Positions 23,326-34,329 of a stretch of DNA of 64,000 nt are shown here, piece by piece. The stretch's first letter is position 1; each line of letters opens with the position of its first letter. The stretch is from NCBI GenBank assembly GCA_024509875.1, contig JAMPIV010004911.1:1-64000 (forward strand), read 5' to 3'. The translations under genes and the position numbers were made by a program. The notes beneath the pieces were generated by a model. That model saw only the letters and a program-made list of their open reading frames with translations, made no database searches and was not told where the DNA came from. The DNA comes from Oreohelix idahoensis (taxonomy: Eukaryota; Mollusca; Gastropoda; Stylommatophora; Oreohelicidae).

Positions 23326-24361
23326 ATGACAGAGCACTGAAAGATAAAGAAGAAGCAGAAGACAGTTTTAAATTTAATGCAATAAAATCTGCAAAGTAAC
23401 ATTATAACACTGTGACTGAAGATAAACTTGTCCTCCTCCAACTGAGAAAGAGGTGAATGAATGGAGAAAGTTGAGTAATAATTAGTAAATATGAACTTTA
23501 AACACATTAATTACCGAATTGAAAAACACACTGTGGCACCGATATGATTTAAAAATTTTTTTCCCATTTTCATCCTGTAGGTGTTTGCACAAAGTAAGCC
23601 GTAGTTTTCGTAATTGTTTACAAATTTTTATGAATTACACGTCATTTTAAAGATAAATGAATGTACTATTACAATAAACACCGGTTGTAACTCTAATAGA
23701 GGTTGTTGCTATTTAACGGCCCTCTGATGGCCGAGGACTTGCAATATTTTCACAATTATAACTGCTTGCGCCCCATCTCTATCAAAATCACAATTTCAAT
23801 CAACGTGCACACCATTTTCACTCTTGTCCTTGTCGCTAGATCTATCAGTCAATTGTTGAAACACGTTTCTATCCTATTCAGCCGTTAGACGAGATGTACA
23901 TGCATTTTTTTGTAGTCCTATCACTAGTTGCCACGGTAAACAGTTTTACACGACTTTTGGTAAGTAACCCAAACATGCTGAAAATATGAACATAATATTA
24001 ATTTTTCAGTGTTCTACAACAACCATGCTTTGGGAATTTGTTTTCCGGTGGCAACTTAAAATCTCGAACCAGATCAGCAAGTGTTTCAGTACATTTTTCA
24101 TTCGTTTTATTACTAAAATTAGATTGGCGCTCTGAGCGGCTTGCGGTCCAAATGTGATTATTTTGTGAGCCGCTGTCAGCGGCTTGCGGTAGTTAATGTG
24201 TTTAACAGTGAGTAAAAATTATTTTCTTTAAGATTTGTCTTCTGAAATCCTGGTGCATCTTATAGTCTGAAAAAATGTGATAGTACATGATTGCTTCAGT
24301 ATAAATATGTACAGTTGCAGTTCAGAATTAGATCATCCTCTTTTATAATTTGTAATAACAG

Positions 24362-24529
24362 AATGTTGTAACCAGTGCTAAAGAGTGGGAAAGGAAGCTT
24401 GAGACCCTTGCCAGACTGTGGCGGTCACTTCAGCAGAGGCAACAACAGCTGGAAGAGTGGCTGGACACTGCCCAGAACATATTAGATGATAATGAGGATG
24501 ACCCTGACAGTCTAATACGCAAGCACAAG
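24362..24529 (+). CDS. spectrin-repeat exon 6
   Basis: Acceptor AATAACAG, 56 codons, phase 0, donor GTGAGG. It encodes NVVTSAKEWERKLETLARLW, then QLEEWLDTAQNIL, and ends SLIRKHK. It has a strong spectrin helix A signature with W...L..WL. It ends at the recurrent HK| junction. Confidence 0.88.
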
Positions 24530-24702
24530 GTGAGGAGAAATTAAATTCAAATGTGCTATTTACAAAATTTGATGCTGCAGTCCTAAAATATATTTTATGT
24601 CTTGAAGTTTGTTTGGTGATATTTACTGGCACATAAAGCAACATGTTATTTCAGTTATGTGAGATTTGCTATTGCCAGATTTTTTCCCATTTACCCAATT
24701 AA

Positions 24703-25762
24703 CTCTTTGACTCCGTAATTTTTGTCCACCCTGTGCCGTAATTACTTTTTTTTAAGAATTCTAAATAGTGAAGTGTACTATCTGTTTGTGTACATTTTAT
24801 GTTAATCTTTTCTGCGAACATGTGCTTATTATATACCAAACTGTAGGGAAATAGATAGAGAATTGTAATATATAGTGTCTTTGGTAGTATTAACACAAGT
24901 ACGTTTGGTATACTTAAAACATTTTGCATGTAAAATTGAAAAACACTAAAAAGTTAACTTTAGAATACGAGCTTACCAAACACAAATTACTGTTGTAGAC
25001 AATAAAAACTGTCTTTTTTTAGTTTTTCAAACATCAAGGTAATCCATTTACAAAGTAAAAAAAACATTTATTATGGCCACGGAAAGTACATTTAGTGTTA
25101 TTCACACCAGTTTTTACTGTGGTCCCTTATAAGAATAAAATAAATTATGCAATCGTGCATTACGTAATCTTCAAACAAATAAAGAATAACAACATCATAT
25201 AACAACTTTTTACATTTGTTTAATGTTTTAATAGTATCCCTAGCTTCATCTTCTACCAAGAACTAGTGATTAGATGTTACTATAGGTCTAGTTTTGTTGC
25301 TTTTCGCTCAGCCAGAATAGGACTACGCCCACTCATCAACTAAATCTAATGCGTCTTTCTTTTCTGCACCAATTCCGTTATTTGACAACAAACTGTGACT
25401 ACCAAACAATCATCGTCAATGTCAGCAATGTTTCTAAGTAGTTTGACACAATTATTCACTTAGGAGACTCAGAAAATGTAAATGTAAAGCATGACATATT
25501 TCTGTAGCAATAACAACAAAAAACGCATCCACGCGAATCGTCACACAAATTGTGATAATGACATCAAAACATGCACACGTGCTGCTTAACTACACTCAAA
25601 TTAATTGTTTAAATAGTAGCGGAAGTCATTCTACGAGTTTTAAAATATGAACGGCATTAAACGGACGATTTTTGGGGTTTATTCATGATAAACTAAAAAC
25701 GATTCTCTAAGCGTAACGGTGGCACGGCAGTTACAATTTTGCGTTGTTCTGGAGTCAAAGAG
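24703..25762. mobile_element. piggyBac-type non-autonomous element (1060 bp)
   Basis: Perfect 12-bp inverted termini CTCTTTGACTCC, flanked by TTAA on both sides (24699-24702 and 25763-25766). No transposase frame. The left 40 bases closely resemble the short element at 26278. Confidence 0.85.
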
Positions 25763-25877
25763 TTAAAGTGACACTTTTAGTAAAATTGTTGTAGTGGGTT
25801 GAATTTATCTTGCTGCTTGTGTACTACCTCAACCACACTTAATGTTTTCCCAGCACATAATAATTTCTCTTCCTCAG

Positions 25878-26015
25878 ATGTTTTTTTGATCGAGTTGACA
25901 AACGCTTGATATTGGACTATGAAGCAAATGCCAATGAAATCTTACAGCAGTTAAACACTCAGGAACAGAAGCATCTGTTACAGGCATTAAATCACATGAA
26001 CGAAGCATTGGGGAT
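25878..26015 (+). CDS. spectrin-repeat exon 7 (homopolymer frame break)
   Basis: Acceptor TTCCTCAG, donor GTAAGT. The spectrin frame is FFDRVDKRLILDYEANANEI, then LQQLNTQEQKHLLQALNHMN. Entering in phase 0 from exon 6 gives ATG, six T, then a seventh T that shifts the frame to a stop. With six T the junction would be HK|MFFDRV, matching HK|SFF and AKE|EFF. At the donor one base is again short. Both look like homopolymer errors. Confidence 0.75.
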
Positions 26016-26277
26016 GTAAGTAAACCTTTTGAATAGCTACTTCAGTAACACTGTTGTTTGCTTCATCGTAAGGGACAAACAAGGTTTCAACTATTACTTC
26101 ATTTTCTTTGTCTTTCACATGTGAAAGCCCAATCCAGCAAGATAAATAATTAATTCTAGGTCTTGTAATGAATCAGCTTCTATTTGAGCATCTATATTTT
26201 TGTTTGCCTAGCAATTTACATACCTGCTAACGCTAGCTCAAAAAGTTAATCTTGCTTCTAAAATTGCATATGTTTAT

Positions 26278-26388
26278 CTCTTTGATTCCTTAATTATTAT
26301 TCACACTGTGCCAGAATTGTTTTATAAAGAATTGTAAACAGTGGAGTATACCATCTTTTAGTTGGAGCATTGTTCCAGAGCCAAAGAG
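26278..26388. mobile_element. short piggyBac-type MITE (111 bp)
   Basis: Termini CTCTTTGATTCC and (complement) CTCTTTGGCTCTGG. TTAA on the right (26389-26392) and TTAT on the left. It shares the CACNCTGTGCC block and following bases with the 1060-bp element at 24703, so it is an internally deleted relative. Confidence 0.75.
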
Positions 26389-26709
26389 TTAATGGGGCAG
26401 ATTTTTTATCAAAGGTAGTAGAAACTATAGTTCTGTAACATAATATTCATGGACAGCTAGTTACAGTCATAAAAATCTATTGCAACAGCAGAAGTGTGGT
26501 TACTCGATAGATTATAAAAGATACTATGGCAATTAAATTTTAAAAAGTAAATATTTAAAGAAACTGTAGTACAAGATCACTGCCAACAAGTGTAAAAAAA
26601 GACAGGCTTACCTTATTAGAAAAGGAAGTTCTTGTCACTATGGTGATTTAGAAAACATTGAGCTTATGTACCAGAGGAAGACAAGAAGGGAAGATGTTGG
26701 ATGGCATCT

Positions 26710-29648
26710 TGTCACGAAGTGGATTTAAGTATAGAGTGTTGTCTGAGTGTGTAGACAAGACCCTATTTGGAGAAAGACTGAGAAGATAGGTTTTGATGGA
26801 AATGACAGTGAATGTGGAATGATGAGACTATTGGCTTCGAGGGTGAGAACCTAGATTGACTCTCTCCCTCGCCACTTCTGACGTATTTTATAGCTATAGA
26901 CTCACCACCTCTGACACCCTTAAAGGAGATAAGGTTTAACTAACGACCACAGACACACTATACAGACAAATATATAGACGTACAGTATAGTTAAAGAAAG
27001 TGACTGATCCAGGCTACAGTTTATAGTTTATTTACACCATAAAATAAAGTACATATCAACCATAAGTAACGTGCGTGGTTGCACACCTGAAAAGAACACA
27101 ACCACGTTAAACAAAAATGACAAGTAATAAAATCCAACCCTTTCACCCAAAACATTCAACCTGCATGGGGAAAAGAAAGAATCAAGGATTATACTCAATG
27201 AAATTGGTGGGGTCTCAAATCACGAGCCACCACTCCTAATTATCTTATTATAAATTTATTAAATTTGACCACCACTGTCCAGCTGTAGACCTAACTACTG
27301 TCTACACAACCTCTGCATGAATTTTCTAAAGTCCTACACTGCAGCTCATGAACACTGCTCCACCACTGACTTCTTCCATAAAACCTCAGAAGCTGTCCTC
27401 TGCTCTGATTTTATAACTCTTTATCACTTCTGTCTCTCCACTCTAAGCATTCAGAAGGAATTCTAACCCTATCTCCCTCTACGAATTTTCTCTGTTGATG
27501 ACTTGGGATTTAGACTCAGTGACTCTCTGACGCGGCTGTCACTTTCTGAGGATTTGATGAGTGGCTGGTTGGGAAAAGTATGATTTCCCTATCTCTTTTC
27601 CGTTGTACTGATAACGGGTCTGGTTCACTACCACAACATGTGATAGCCGAAGGCGGTAATTAGATTCAAGGATTTATTATGGCCCTCTGATGAGCACTAG
27701 GCAACGCGCCTATCTGATGTGCTTTAGCAAGCTTAGAGCTCCTGATTTCTAGAACCAGATCCTGCTGAAGATTTCTCTCTTCACTGCAAGGGAACTTCTC
27801 GGTTCTTTCACCTCTGGCGATATCTCAAGCACTCGGCTCCTGAGATGACAAATCTGCCTTTGGTAACTTGTAAGGGCCGGTTTCAACCCCCCCCCCCTTT
27901 TGTGCCTTGAAACTGCTGAAAACAAAACAAATAACAACTAATGTACAACAACTTCCAATAAATCTCAACCAAAGCATATAACCACCTAAATAAAGACCGC
28001 TCCATTCAATCCCCTACTCAACTATGCACAGCGATAATTAAATATTTATGCCCCAAAGTCAGCCTCCCATACAATTCCCTCTCTGATCTCTCTACCCCAT
28101 TTCAAAGTAAACATAGTCTGGTAATAAAACTCCCAGACACGGCTGACCTAAATCTTTTGTTATACCCGTCTAGCCACGGAGTCACAACAATTCAAACCGA
28201 GGGAAACTCCTGTACTAAATTCCTAGCCCTACTTTATTTTTACAGGCTGACTTTTGATGCTCATCACCTTACACAATATAAAATTAGGAAAGATGAACTC
28301 CCGTCTCAGTAATATTAATTACATCTCTTGTCTTCTGACCACACAACAATAAAATGCACAATAAAATAACGTACACAAAATACGCTAGCATATTTATACT
28401 GCAAAAATTATAAACAAAGCGAGGTTACCTATATATATCGGACCCTTGCAATTACCATATTGATAAAGCCTAAGGATTTAACCTTCTACAATTAATTTAT
28501 CAAGCGTATTTACACTGCAAATATTATAGATCAAAAGATAAGGAAATATTAAGTACGCCCCTGTCTTCTGACTATATAACAAAGTAATAACCCAATTAAA
28601 TAAAATACACAATTACGCCCGTGTATCTACTCTGCCCCTATCATAATTGCATTGCGATTTTCCCAGTCTACCAATTACCTATGACAGAGCGCCCGCGTAT
28701 CTAAACGTTATACTCACACAGATAATATCACAAAGCTACCCCAACAACAAAAGATCGAACTAGCTTATCCTAGAAAAACATTATATGCACACTTACATTT
28801 ACATTTTATCTCTAAGATAGTAATTGATGGCGCTTACGTTTATATAAAAGTTAAATTAACTCCCTGAAGAGAAACTTACTTTATCGTGCTAAGGTTCTAT
28901 TAAGAATCGAATTATAAGTACCATGCTAAATTAAAATATGAACATACCCAATTCGAATTTCCCACATAAGAGCAGTCAAAAATGACTTTGATTACACAGC
29001 TTAATTTCTGGAGACAAAAGAGACCCGCTAATGATTTACCCTGTTATTTATCCATGGGATCCCATGCCAGAACCCACGCCCTACGTCATCGCTTGGCGTC
29101 GCTCTTAAACCAATAATATTCCTGCATTTCATAAACTATTGAAATCCCCCAATGATAACGCAAGCTACTCATGACTCATATTATTACTGCTACCGCGCGT
29201 CCAAAATTGCGTCATGTAAGATAATGTTACATCGACCGTGTGGGCAAAATTAACTTTAATTCGATCCTAGCGCCAGTTTTAAGTACCTGGATAGTGCTTG
29301 TTCACACCCACCCCCAATTTATGTGGGTAGGTGCGAGTTTTTCTGTTTTATCCGAGCTGAAAAATCTACCCAGCCTAAAATAACTACAACGCCTAGTAAA
29401 TACAATAAAATGACCGTGATTAGTTTAACAAAGGAAATACGACTACTTGTACGCAATTACTTTAGAGAAAAGAAAACTGGTGCGAGTATAAACTTAAACC
29501 CTACCGTAATCCCTCCTGAAAACGCAATTAATTACCAAGAAAAGAAGACTAAACTCAAATAGTTACAGGGAGAAGAAGAATGGTCTCATAACAACATAAA
29601 TAATTATCTAGAGAGGACTAATGGGGCCTATTGAAAAATAAAATCACA
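26710..29648 (-). mobile_element. solo-LTR-like repeat, copy 3
   Basis: Begins TGTCACGAAGTGGATTTAAG and ends AAAATAAAATCACA, like copy 2. About 2.9 kb. It carries the same internal blocks (TTTATTATGGCC near 27675, GGTAGGTGCG near 29326). A run of ten or more C occurs near 27889. No protein-coding potential is convincing. Confidence 0.6.
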
Positions 29649-29933
29649 GTACCACATCACACATCTCAAGAAATGAAGAAAACATGTAAGACTGGAATGC
29701 ATAGAAGACAATGATGTGGATGGAGTTGATCATCAGCTCTACTACATGGCATATGGTGAGAATATTCATGGCACACTCAAGGAAAAATTAGTTGATGAAA
29801 ATACTTGAAATACTTGAGAGATGCCAATATTACGTGCAGTGATAAAATACAAGGATAACTTAGAATGTATCATGCTCACAGATAACAGTGGATAACAAAA
29901 GAAAAGAACAATTATATTTTGACTGAACTTTAA

Positions 29934-30164
29934 CTCTTAGTATACGAGCTGCCTTTCATGACTACCATTACAGATTTTGCAATAAATAATTTATTTATAA
30001 AGATAACATAAGTGTTATATATCAAAATGTGAAGAAATGAAACCCCTACATCATGCACGTAACTAAATTGATCAGTGGTTTGAAACATGCATTCAGCTAT
30101 AAATTCTCGCTATTGACGGGGATCGATCATCGGCCTCTCTAGAAGGCCGCTCGTATACTAAGAG
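29934..30164. mobile_element. piggyBac-type MITE with perfect termini (231 bp)
   Basis: CTCTTAGTATACGAGC at the left is exactly complemented by GCTCGTATACTAAGAG at the right (16 bp). TTAA lies on both sides (29930-29933 and 30165-30168). The intact termini suggest a young insertion. Different family from 24703. Confidence 0.88.
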
Positions 30165-30257
30165 TTAAACCCAAATACTGTTTGGTCTCATCATATGATA
30201 TTTAGGTCTCATAGAGTGTACATCCCATATGTAATTTATTAAATAATATCCTTCCAG

Positions 30258-30419
30258 CACGTTCTTCATCATGCCCCCATCAGACTGCTCAGACTTGAGT
30301 TTGCAGTTCCTGAAGACAAATTTGAGCAGTCTGTGGAGATGGCAGAGGAAGCACTGCAACAACAGCAAGAGCAGATTAGAAGTAACCAGAATATCAAGGA
30401 AGCACTGGCCAAGCACAAT
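30258..30419 (+). CDS. spectrin-repeat exon 8
   Basis: Acceptor CCTTCCAG, 54 codons, phase 0, donor GTAAGT. It encodes HVLHHAPIRLLRLEFAVPED, then EQSVEMAEEALQQQQEQI, and ends ALAKHN. It is a glutamine/glutamate-rich helix, again ending at the recurrent junction (KHN|QMFQ). The first codon does not join cleanly to exon 7 because one base is short there. Confidence 0.82.
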
Positions 30420-30814
30420 GTAAGTGTTATAGAAGTTCTTTAACAGAAGGGTTTATTGGTAGTAAGAAGAAAATATAAATTCTTATGTGGTTAGTTTTAT
30501 GACATCCGTGACGCTGTGTGATTGTGGAAAGCTTACGTGTTTCTTAGATGTTTTGAGAGAGAAGAATGTAAGCACAAAGATTTTTTACATGTAACATTGA
30601 GTTCTGCTAACCCAGAATACATTTGTTTATTGAGATTTAAGACTGAAGGTGGATCTTAATTTTCTGTAGTCATAAATATATTTGTTGTGATTACGCTTCA
30701 GATGTATAGATGTATTCATACATCAGTTACCTGCATTGCCAGAGAGAAGTTCTGCTTGTAGTAGCTGGGCAAAAGTCATCGTCATCAGACACTTTTCTAT
30801 CATCATCATGACAA
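30420..30814. other. intron, nothing recognised
   Basis: AT-rich sequence between exon 8 and a LINE tail. No coding or repeat structure that I can support. Confidence 0.5.
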
Positions 30815-31040
30815 ATTAGCTCACTTCAACAATGTCCACATTCTCCTGTCCTGTGCTATTTTCTCAAGGTCGCTCCATATCTTCTTTATCCCTTTCATTT
30901 CTGTCTCAATTTCTTTTCTCCGTGTGTCTTTTGGTCTCCCTCTACCTCTCTCATCTGGAGATTCACAAAACACTTTGTAGATAAGCATCTTGTTCTTGTT
31001 CAGATGCTTTTCCATACGGTATTGTAACACAGTAAAAGTA
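30815..31040 (-). mobile_element. RTE-like LINE 3' tail, antisense
   Basis: An uninterrupted 69-codon minus-strand frame contains ERGRGRPKDTRRKEIETEMK, then WSDLEKIAQDRRMW. It is homologous in pattern to the C-terminus of the RTE element (RGRGRPRSTWRRELETE ... ARDRRTW). 5'-truncated. The mariner is inserted just downstream. Confidence 0.7.
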
Positions 31041-31064
31041 CACCTTTATACTTGTGACATTATA

Positions 31065-32403
31065 CGAGAGAAGGTCAAAAAGTAATGCCTCCTATTTTTT
31101 ATGTATGTAAATACTTCATCGGTGTGCAATTAGTAAATTTAGCAGGATTCCTCAAACACTCTTCTGCACTGTATAGCATTACCAACCTGTTTCAGTAACA
31201 GGTGGCACCACTGTAACAGTTTAAAAATGGCTGCCAAAGACGGTCGGTTACAACAACGTTATGTCATAGAATTCCTCAATGCTGAAGGCGAGACCCCAAT
31301 TCGCATCCACGAACATTTGAAGAATGTTTATGGAGATTCAACAGTGGATGTTAGCACTGTCCGACGTTGGGTACATCATTGTGACGAAGCTGAAGTAGGT
31401 CAGTCCTCAATGGCTGACGCAAAGCGGACTGGCTGTCCGTGTACCGCAGTGACTCCACACAACATTCATCGAGTTGATGGCATCATTCGTGGTGACCGTC
31501 GGGTAACACTGGATGAACTTTCTTCCATGTTGTTCATTAGTAAAGGCAGTGTCCAGAACATCATTAAAGACCTGGGTTATTCAAAAGTTTGAGCACGGTG
31601 GGTACCCAGAATGTTGACAGACAGACATAAAGAAACAAGGAAAACCATAGCCATCAACCTCCTGCACCGTTATGAAACTGAAGGAGAAGAGTTTTTATCG
31701 AATATTGTGACAGGTGATGAAACTTGGGTTCATTTTTTTGAACCAGAATCCAAGAGGCAGTCAATGGAATGGCATCACACAACATCGCCGACAAGAAAGA
31801 AGTTCAAAAGTTCACCATCTGTAGGGAAAGTTATGGCCTCCATGTTTTGGGATGAGAATGGTGTGATTCTTCTCGACTTCTTGGAACAGGGAAACACGGT
31901 GAATGCAGACCGTTACATTGAAACTTTTAAGAAGCTTAGAGGTCGTCTTCGGCGACTTTACCCATTAAAAGATCAGAGAACTGCACTACGATTGCAATAT
32001 AATGTCACGCCACACACCGCTAAACGCACCATTGATGCGATTGCAGAATTTGGCTGGACATTATTACCACATCCCCCTTACAGTCCTGATCTTGCACCTT
32101 CTGACTTCCATCTGATTGGACCACTGAAAGAAGATCTTCGCGGACATCACTTTGAGGACACCGAGACCCTTAAACGCGCCGTACGCCAGTGGTTTAGGAA
32201 AAAGGACACACATTTTTACCGTGCGGGGATACATGCCCTTGTGAGAAGATGGACAAAAACTGTAACAAATAACGGAGACTACATTGAGAAATAAATTTTT
32301 GAAGTTCAGACTTGGGGCTACATTTCAATGTGAATTTTATCTGTTTTCTTGCCTATTGAATGAAATTAAAAATTACGAGGCAGTACTTTTTGACCGTCCC
32401 TCG
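31065..32403 (+). mobile_element. mariner element
   Basis: 1339 bp, flanked by TA (31063-31064 and 32404-32405). The termini are CGAGAGAAGGTCAAAAAGTA and (complement) CGAGGGACGGTCAAAAAGTA, near-identical over about 28 bp. It encodes a mariner transposase across most of its length. Confidence 0.95.
31227..32294 (+). pseudogene. mariner transposase with one stop and a lost catalytic residue
   Basis: The frame is open end to end except for TGA at 31590-31592, where GYSKV*ARWVPRML interrupts the conserved WVPR.L linker. The N-terminal paired-like helix-turn-helix has VSTVRRWVHHCDE. The catalytic domain has GDETWVHFF (first Asp) and YSPDLAPSDFHL (third Asp). At the second site the usual HDNA is replaced by QYNV, placing Tyr (31998-32000) where Asp is expected. 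The product cannot catalyse transposition. Confidence 0.92.
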
Positions 32404-32499
32404 TATAGCCTTTTAACATAGTTTGTGTCCCAAGAATTCTTGATAACAATATATACCATATATTTTGTGTGTGTCCAAAATGACAATTTTATTCTCTAG

Positions 32500-32720
32500 C
32501 AAATGTTCCAAGAGGGAAGCTTGGTGTCATCTTGTGAGCAGTGGCTGGACCAAATGAAGAATCTGTCTCAGCAGCTGTTGAAGCTGAGCAGGAGTGAGCA
32601 GAGCCTGGAAGAACGTTACATGAACCACCTGGAGAGATGGAAGAAGTTGCGATTGATTATTGACAATACACACCTACAGCTGAAACAGTTACCGGAACGT
32701 TGGAAGGAGTATAATGAGAG
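32500..32720 (+). CDS. spectrin-repeat exon 9, GC donor
   Basis: Acceptor ATTCTCTAG, 221 bp, phase 0 to 2. It encodes QMFQEGSLVSSCEQWLDQMK, then ERYMNHLERWKKLRLIID, and ends LPERWKEYNER. The donor is AG|GCACGT. Using GC gives YNE-R-LSDFDVW across the intron, a seamless spectrin helix. The next GT donor would add codons and break the phase. Confidence 0.88.
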
Positions 32721-33837
32721 GCACGTGACAATAAATATTCACTGTTTACACAATCTAAAAAAAACTCTTAATGTTTATTTTATGCACTTATCTTCACAAA
32801 ATTCCTGGTCTGTGCAGCTGCAATGCTATACCCAGTTGTTTTATAGCTGGTATTGACTCACAGTTCAGTCAATATGCTGGACTACCATCACTATGTGGAG
32901 ACTAGATATTCAGGAGTGGTCCAACCACTTTTGTGTTCCATTGTCACAATACATCGGAATGCACTGTTGGATCCACCACCAGATTGAACGTCAGACCTGC
33001 AACATGATAAGCCTTGTGGATAGTATCATTCCACATATTACCACAAATCCTAGTGTGTGTGTGTGTTAGTGTCATCAGAGTGTGCACAGGTATGAGGTGC
33101 CCATATTTCTGTTACATAAGTGTCTTAGTGTCATTACAAACCTAGTAGTTGCATAATAATATAACAAAGGATACAATACTTGCATAACATAAATATGATA
33201 GATGATACAACAGATATATACAGAAAGTAGTATGATACAAACACAATAACTTTGAGCTCCAGTCTTCCAAGCCAGCTCTAACAAGTGCTGATAGCTTGAT
33301 GGCGTGCATTTACCGGTCCTGAAAAGGACCACTCGCAGTACCAGGCCGGAAAAGATTTGGTTATATTTATGGTATCTCAATCTTCCATAATTACATCACA
33401 AAAAGCAACAAAGAGCCATACCTGATATCTCAATAAATATTATCCATTTCATAATACAAAAATGTGTTATAACTTGTCAATATAAGCATTCAAAATACAC
33501 TTTTATTAATGTAATTCTACATACCCTCAGGCTTTTAGAATACAATATGCAGGACCCTGGTAAGGCTGGTTCTGCTGCAATTTCTCTAGTTTGAGATGAA
33601 TTTAGCAGTATCAGCTCTCATACATTTGGTCCGCTCTTGTAAACTGCTGGATTTGTTGTGTGTGTCCTGATCTTGAAATCTCACCTCTATGTAGACTCAA
33701 CTTGCAGGCGTATCGGAGAGCAAATACGCCACACAATATTTGTCAACTGAAAATTCTCCCATCGGAGGACAAAAATATGGAGATGTGCTTTTCTAGTAAC
33801 GAGGATCCCATCCGTTCTGTCCATCCACTTAGGGAGC
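32721..33837. other. intron 5' part with a GC donor
   Basis: Starts GCACGT. It contains a GT-repeat-like patch at about 33051-33067 and otherwise no structure I recognise before the SINE. Confidence 0.5.
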
Positions 33838-34198
33838 CCGCGCTAGCGTAGTGGTTACAACACCGCTCTGGCGACCGGGGTGATACAGGATCAAACCCGG
33901 GCGACGGCATTTGAGGATTTTTCGTCGACCGGGATTTGGACTGGATTAACTCGAGACCTGGCGAGGACATTTGAAGGAGTGTCGTCGACCAGGGACTGGC
34001 GGCTCCTGAGCCGACCCAGCTGCAATGGGTACCTCCGAAATCGGAGAGTATTTGCCTGAATGGCGAGGGACACCTGTCTCTGTACAAGAAATAAAGGGAT
34101 ACTCACGTAAAATCAATGTCAGGTTAGACATAAATAATAACCTGAGATTTCGCCTCAAGTATTAGCGGGCGTACGAAAAAAAAAAAAAAAAAAAAATT
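33838..34198 (+). mobile_element. tRNA-derived SINE with poly-A tail
   Basis: A box TAGCGTAGTGG (about 33845-33855) and B box GGATCAAACCC (33888-33898) mark a tRNA-like head. The body has two GTCGACC-type words. The element ends in a run of over 20 A (34175-34196). It is in sense and ends only 24 nt before the 3' splice site at 34220. Confidence 0.85.
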
Positions 34199-34220
34199 AG
34201 CTGGAACTTTTTTCATTAAG

Positions 34221-34329
34221 GTTGAGTGACTTTGATGTGTGGGTTCAGAATGTTGAGAAGCTTCTCAGTGGTTTGAAGCAGGAGAACTTGACCAGTGATG
34301 AGTACAGGGAAAAGCTTGCAGAGTTTCAG
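34221..34329 (+). CDS. spectrin-repeat exon 10
   Basis: Acceptor TTTTTTCATTAAG, 109 bp, phase 2 to 0, donor GTGATT. The first G completes the Arg codon from exon 9. It then encodes LSDFDVWVQNVEKLLSGLKQ and DEYREKLAEFQ. It reads naturally into exon 11 (AEFQ|KEARNMSKYEDAA) 13.6 kb away, so probably no exon lies between. Confidence 0.88.

Larger units (their letters stand above)
22236..24283. mobile_element. TA-flanked TIR element (Tc1/pogo-type?) with nested insertions
   Basis: The left end CCATATTTTCTGAACTATAA is followed by GATGCA. The right end, complemented, reads CTATCACATTTTTTCAGACT and continues ATAAGATGCA. TA lies outside both ends (22234-22235 and 24284-24285). The interior holds a tRNA-derived SINE and two LINE tails, so these post-date it. 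No transposase is recognisable. Confidence 0.5.

Noticed and set aside
24375..24529. Alternative acceptor GTAACCAG at 24374 that would fix the phase after exon 5
   Set aside because: It removes NVVTS, which fits the expected spectrin W-x-x-V pattern. A missing G explains the data better.
29323..29562. 79-codon plus-strand frame in the solo-LTR-like repeat
   Set aside because: Not conserved in the sister copy at 19404, and of low complexity.
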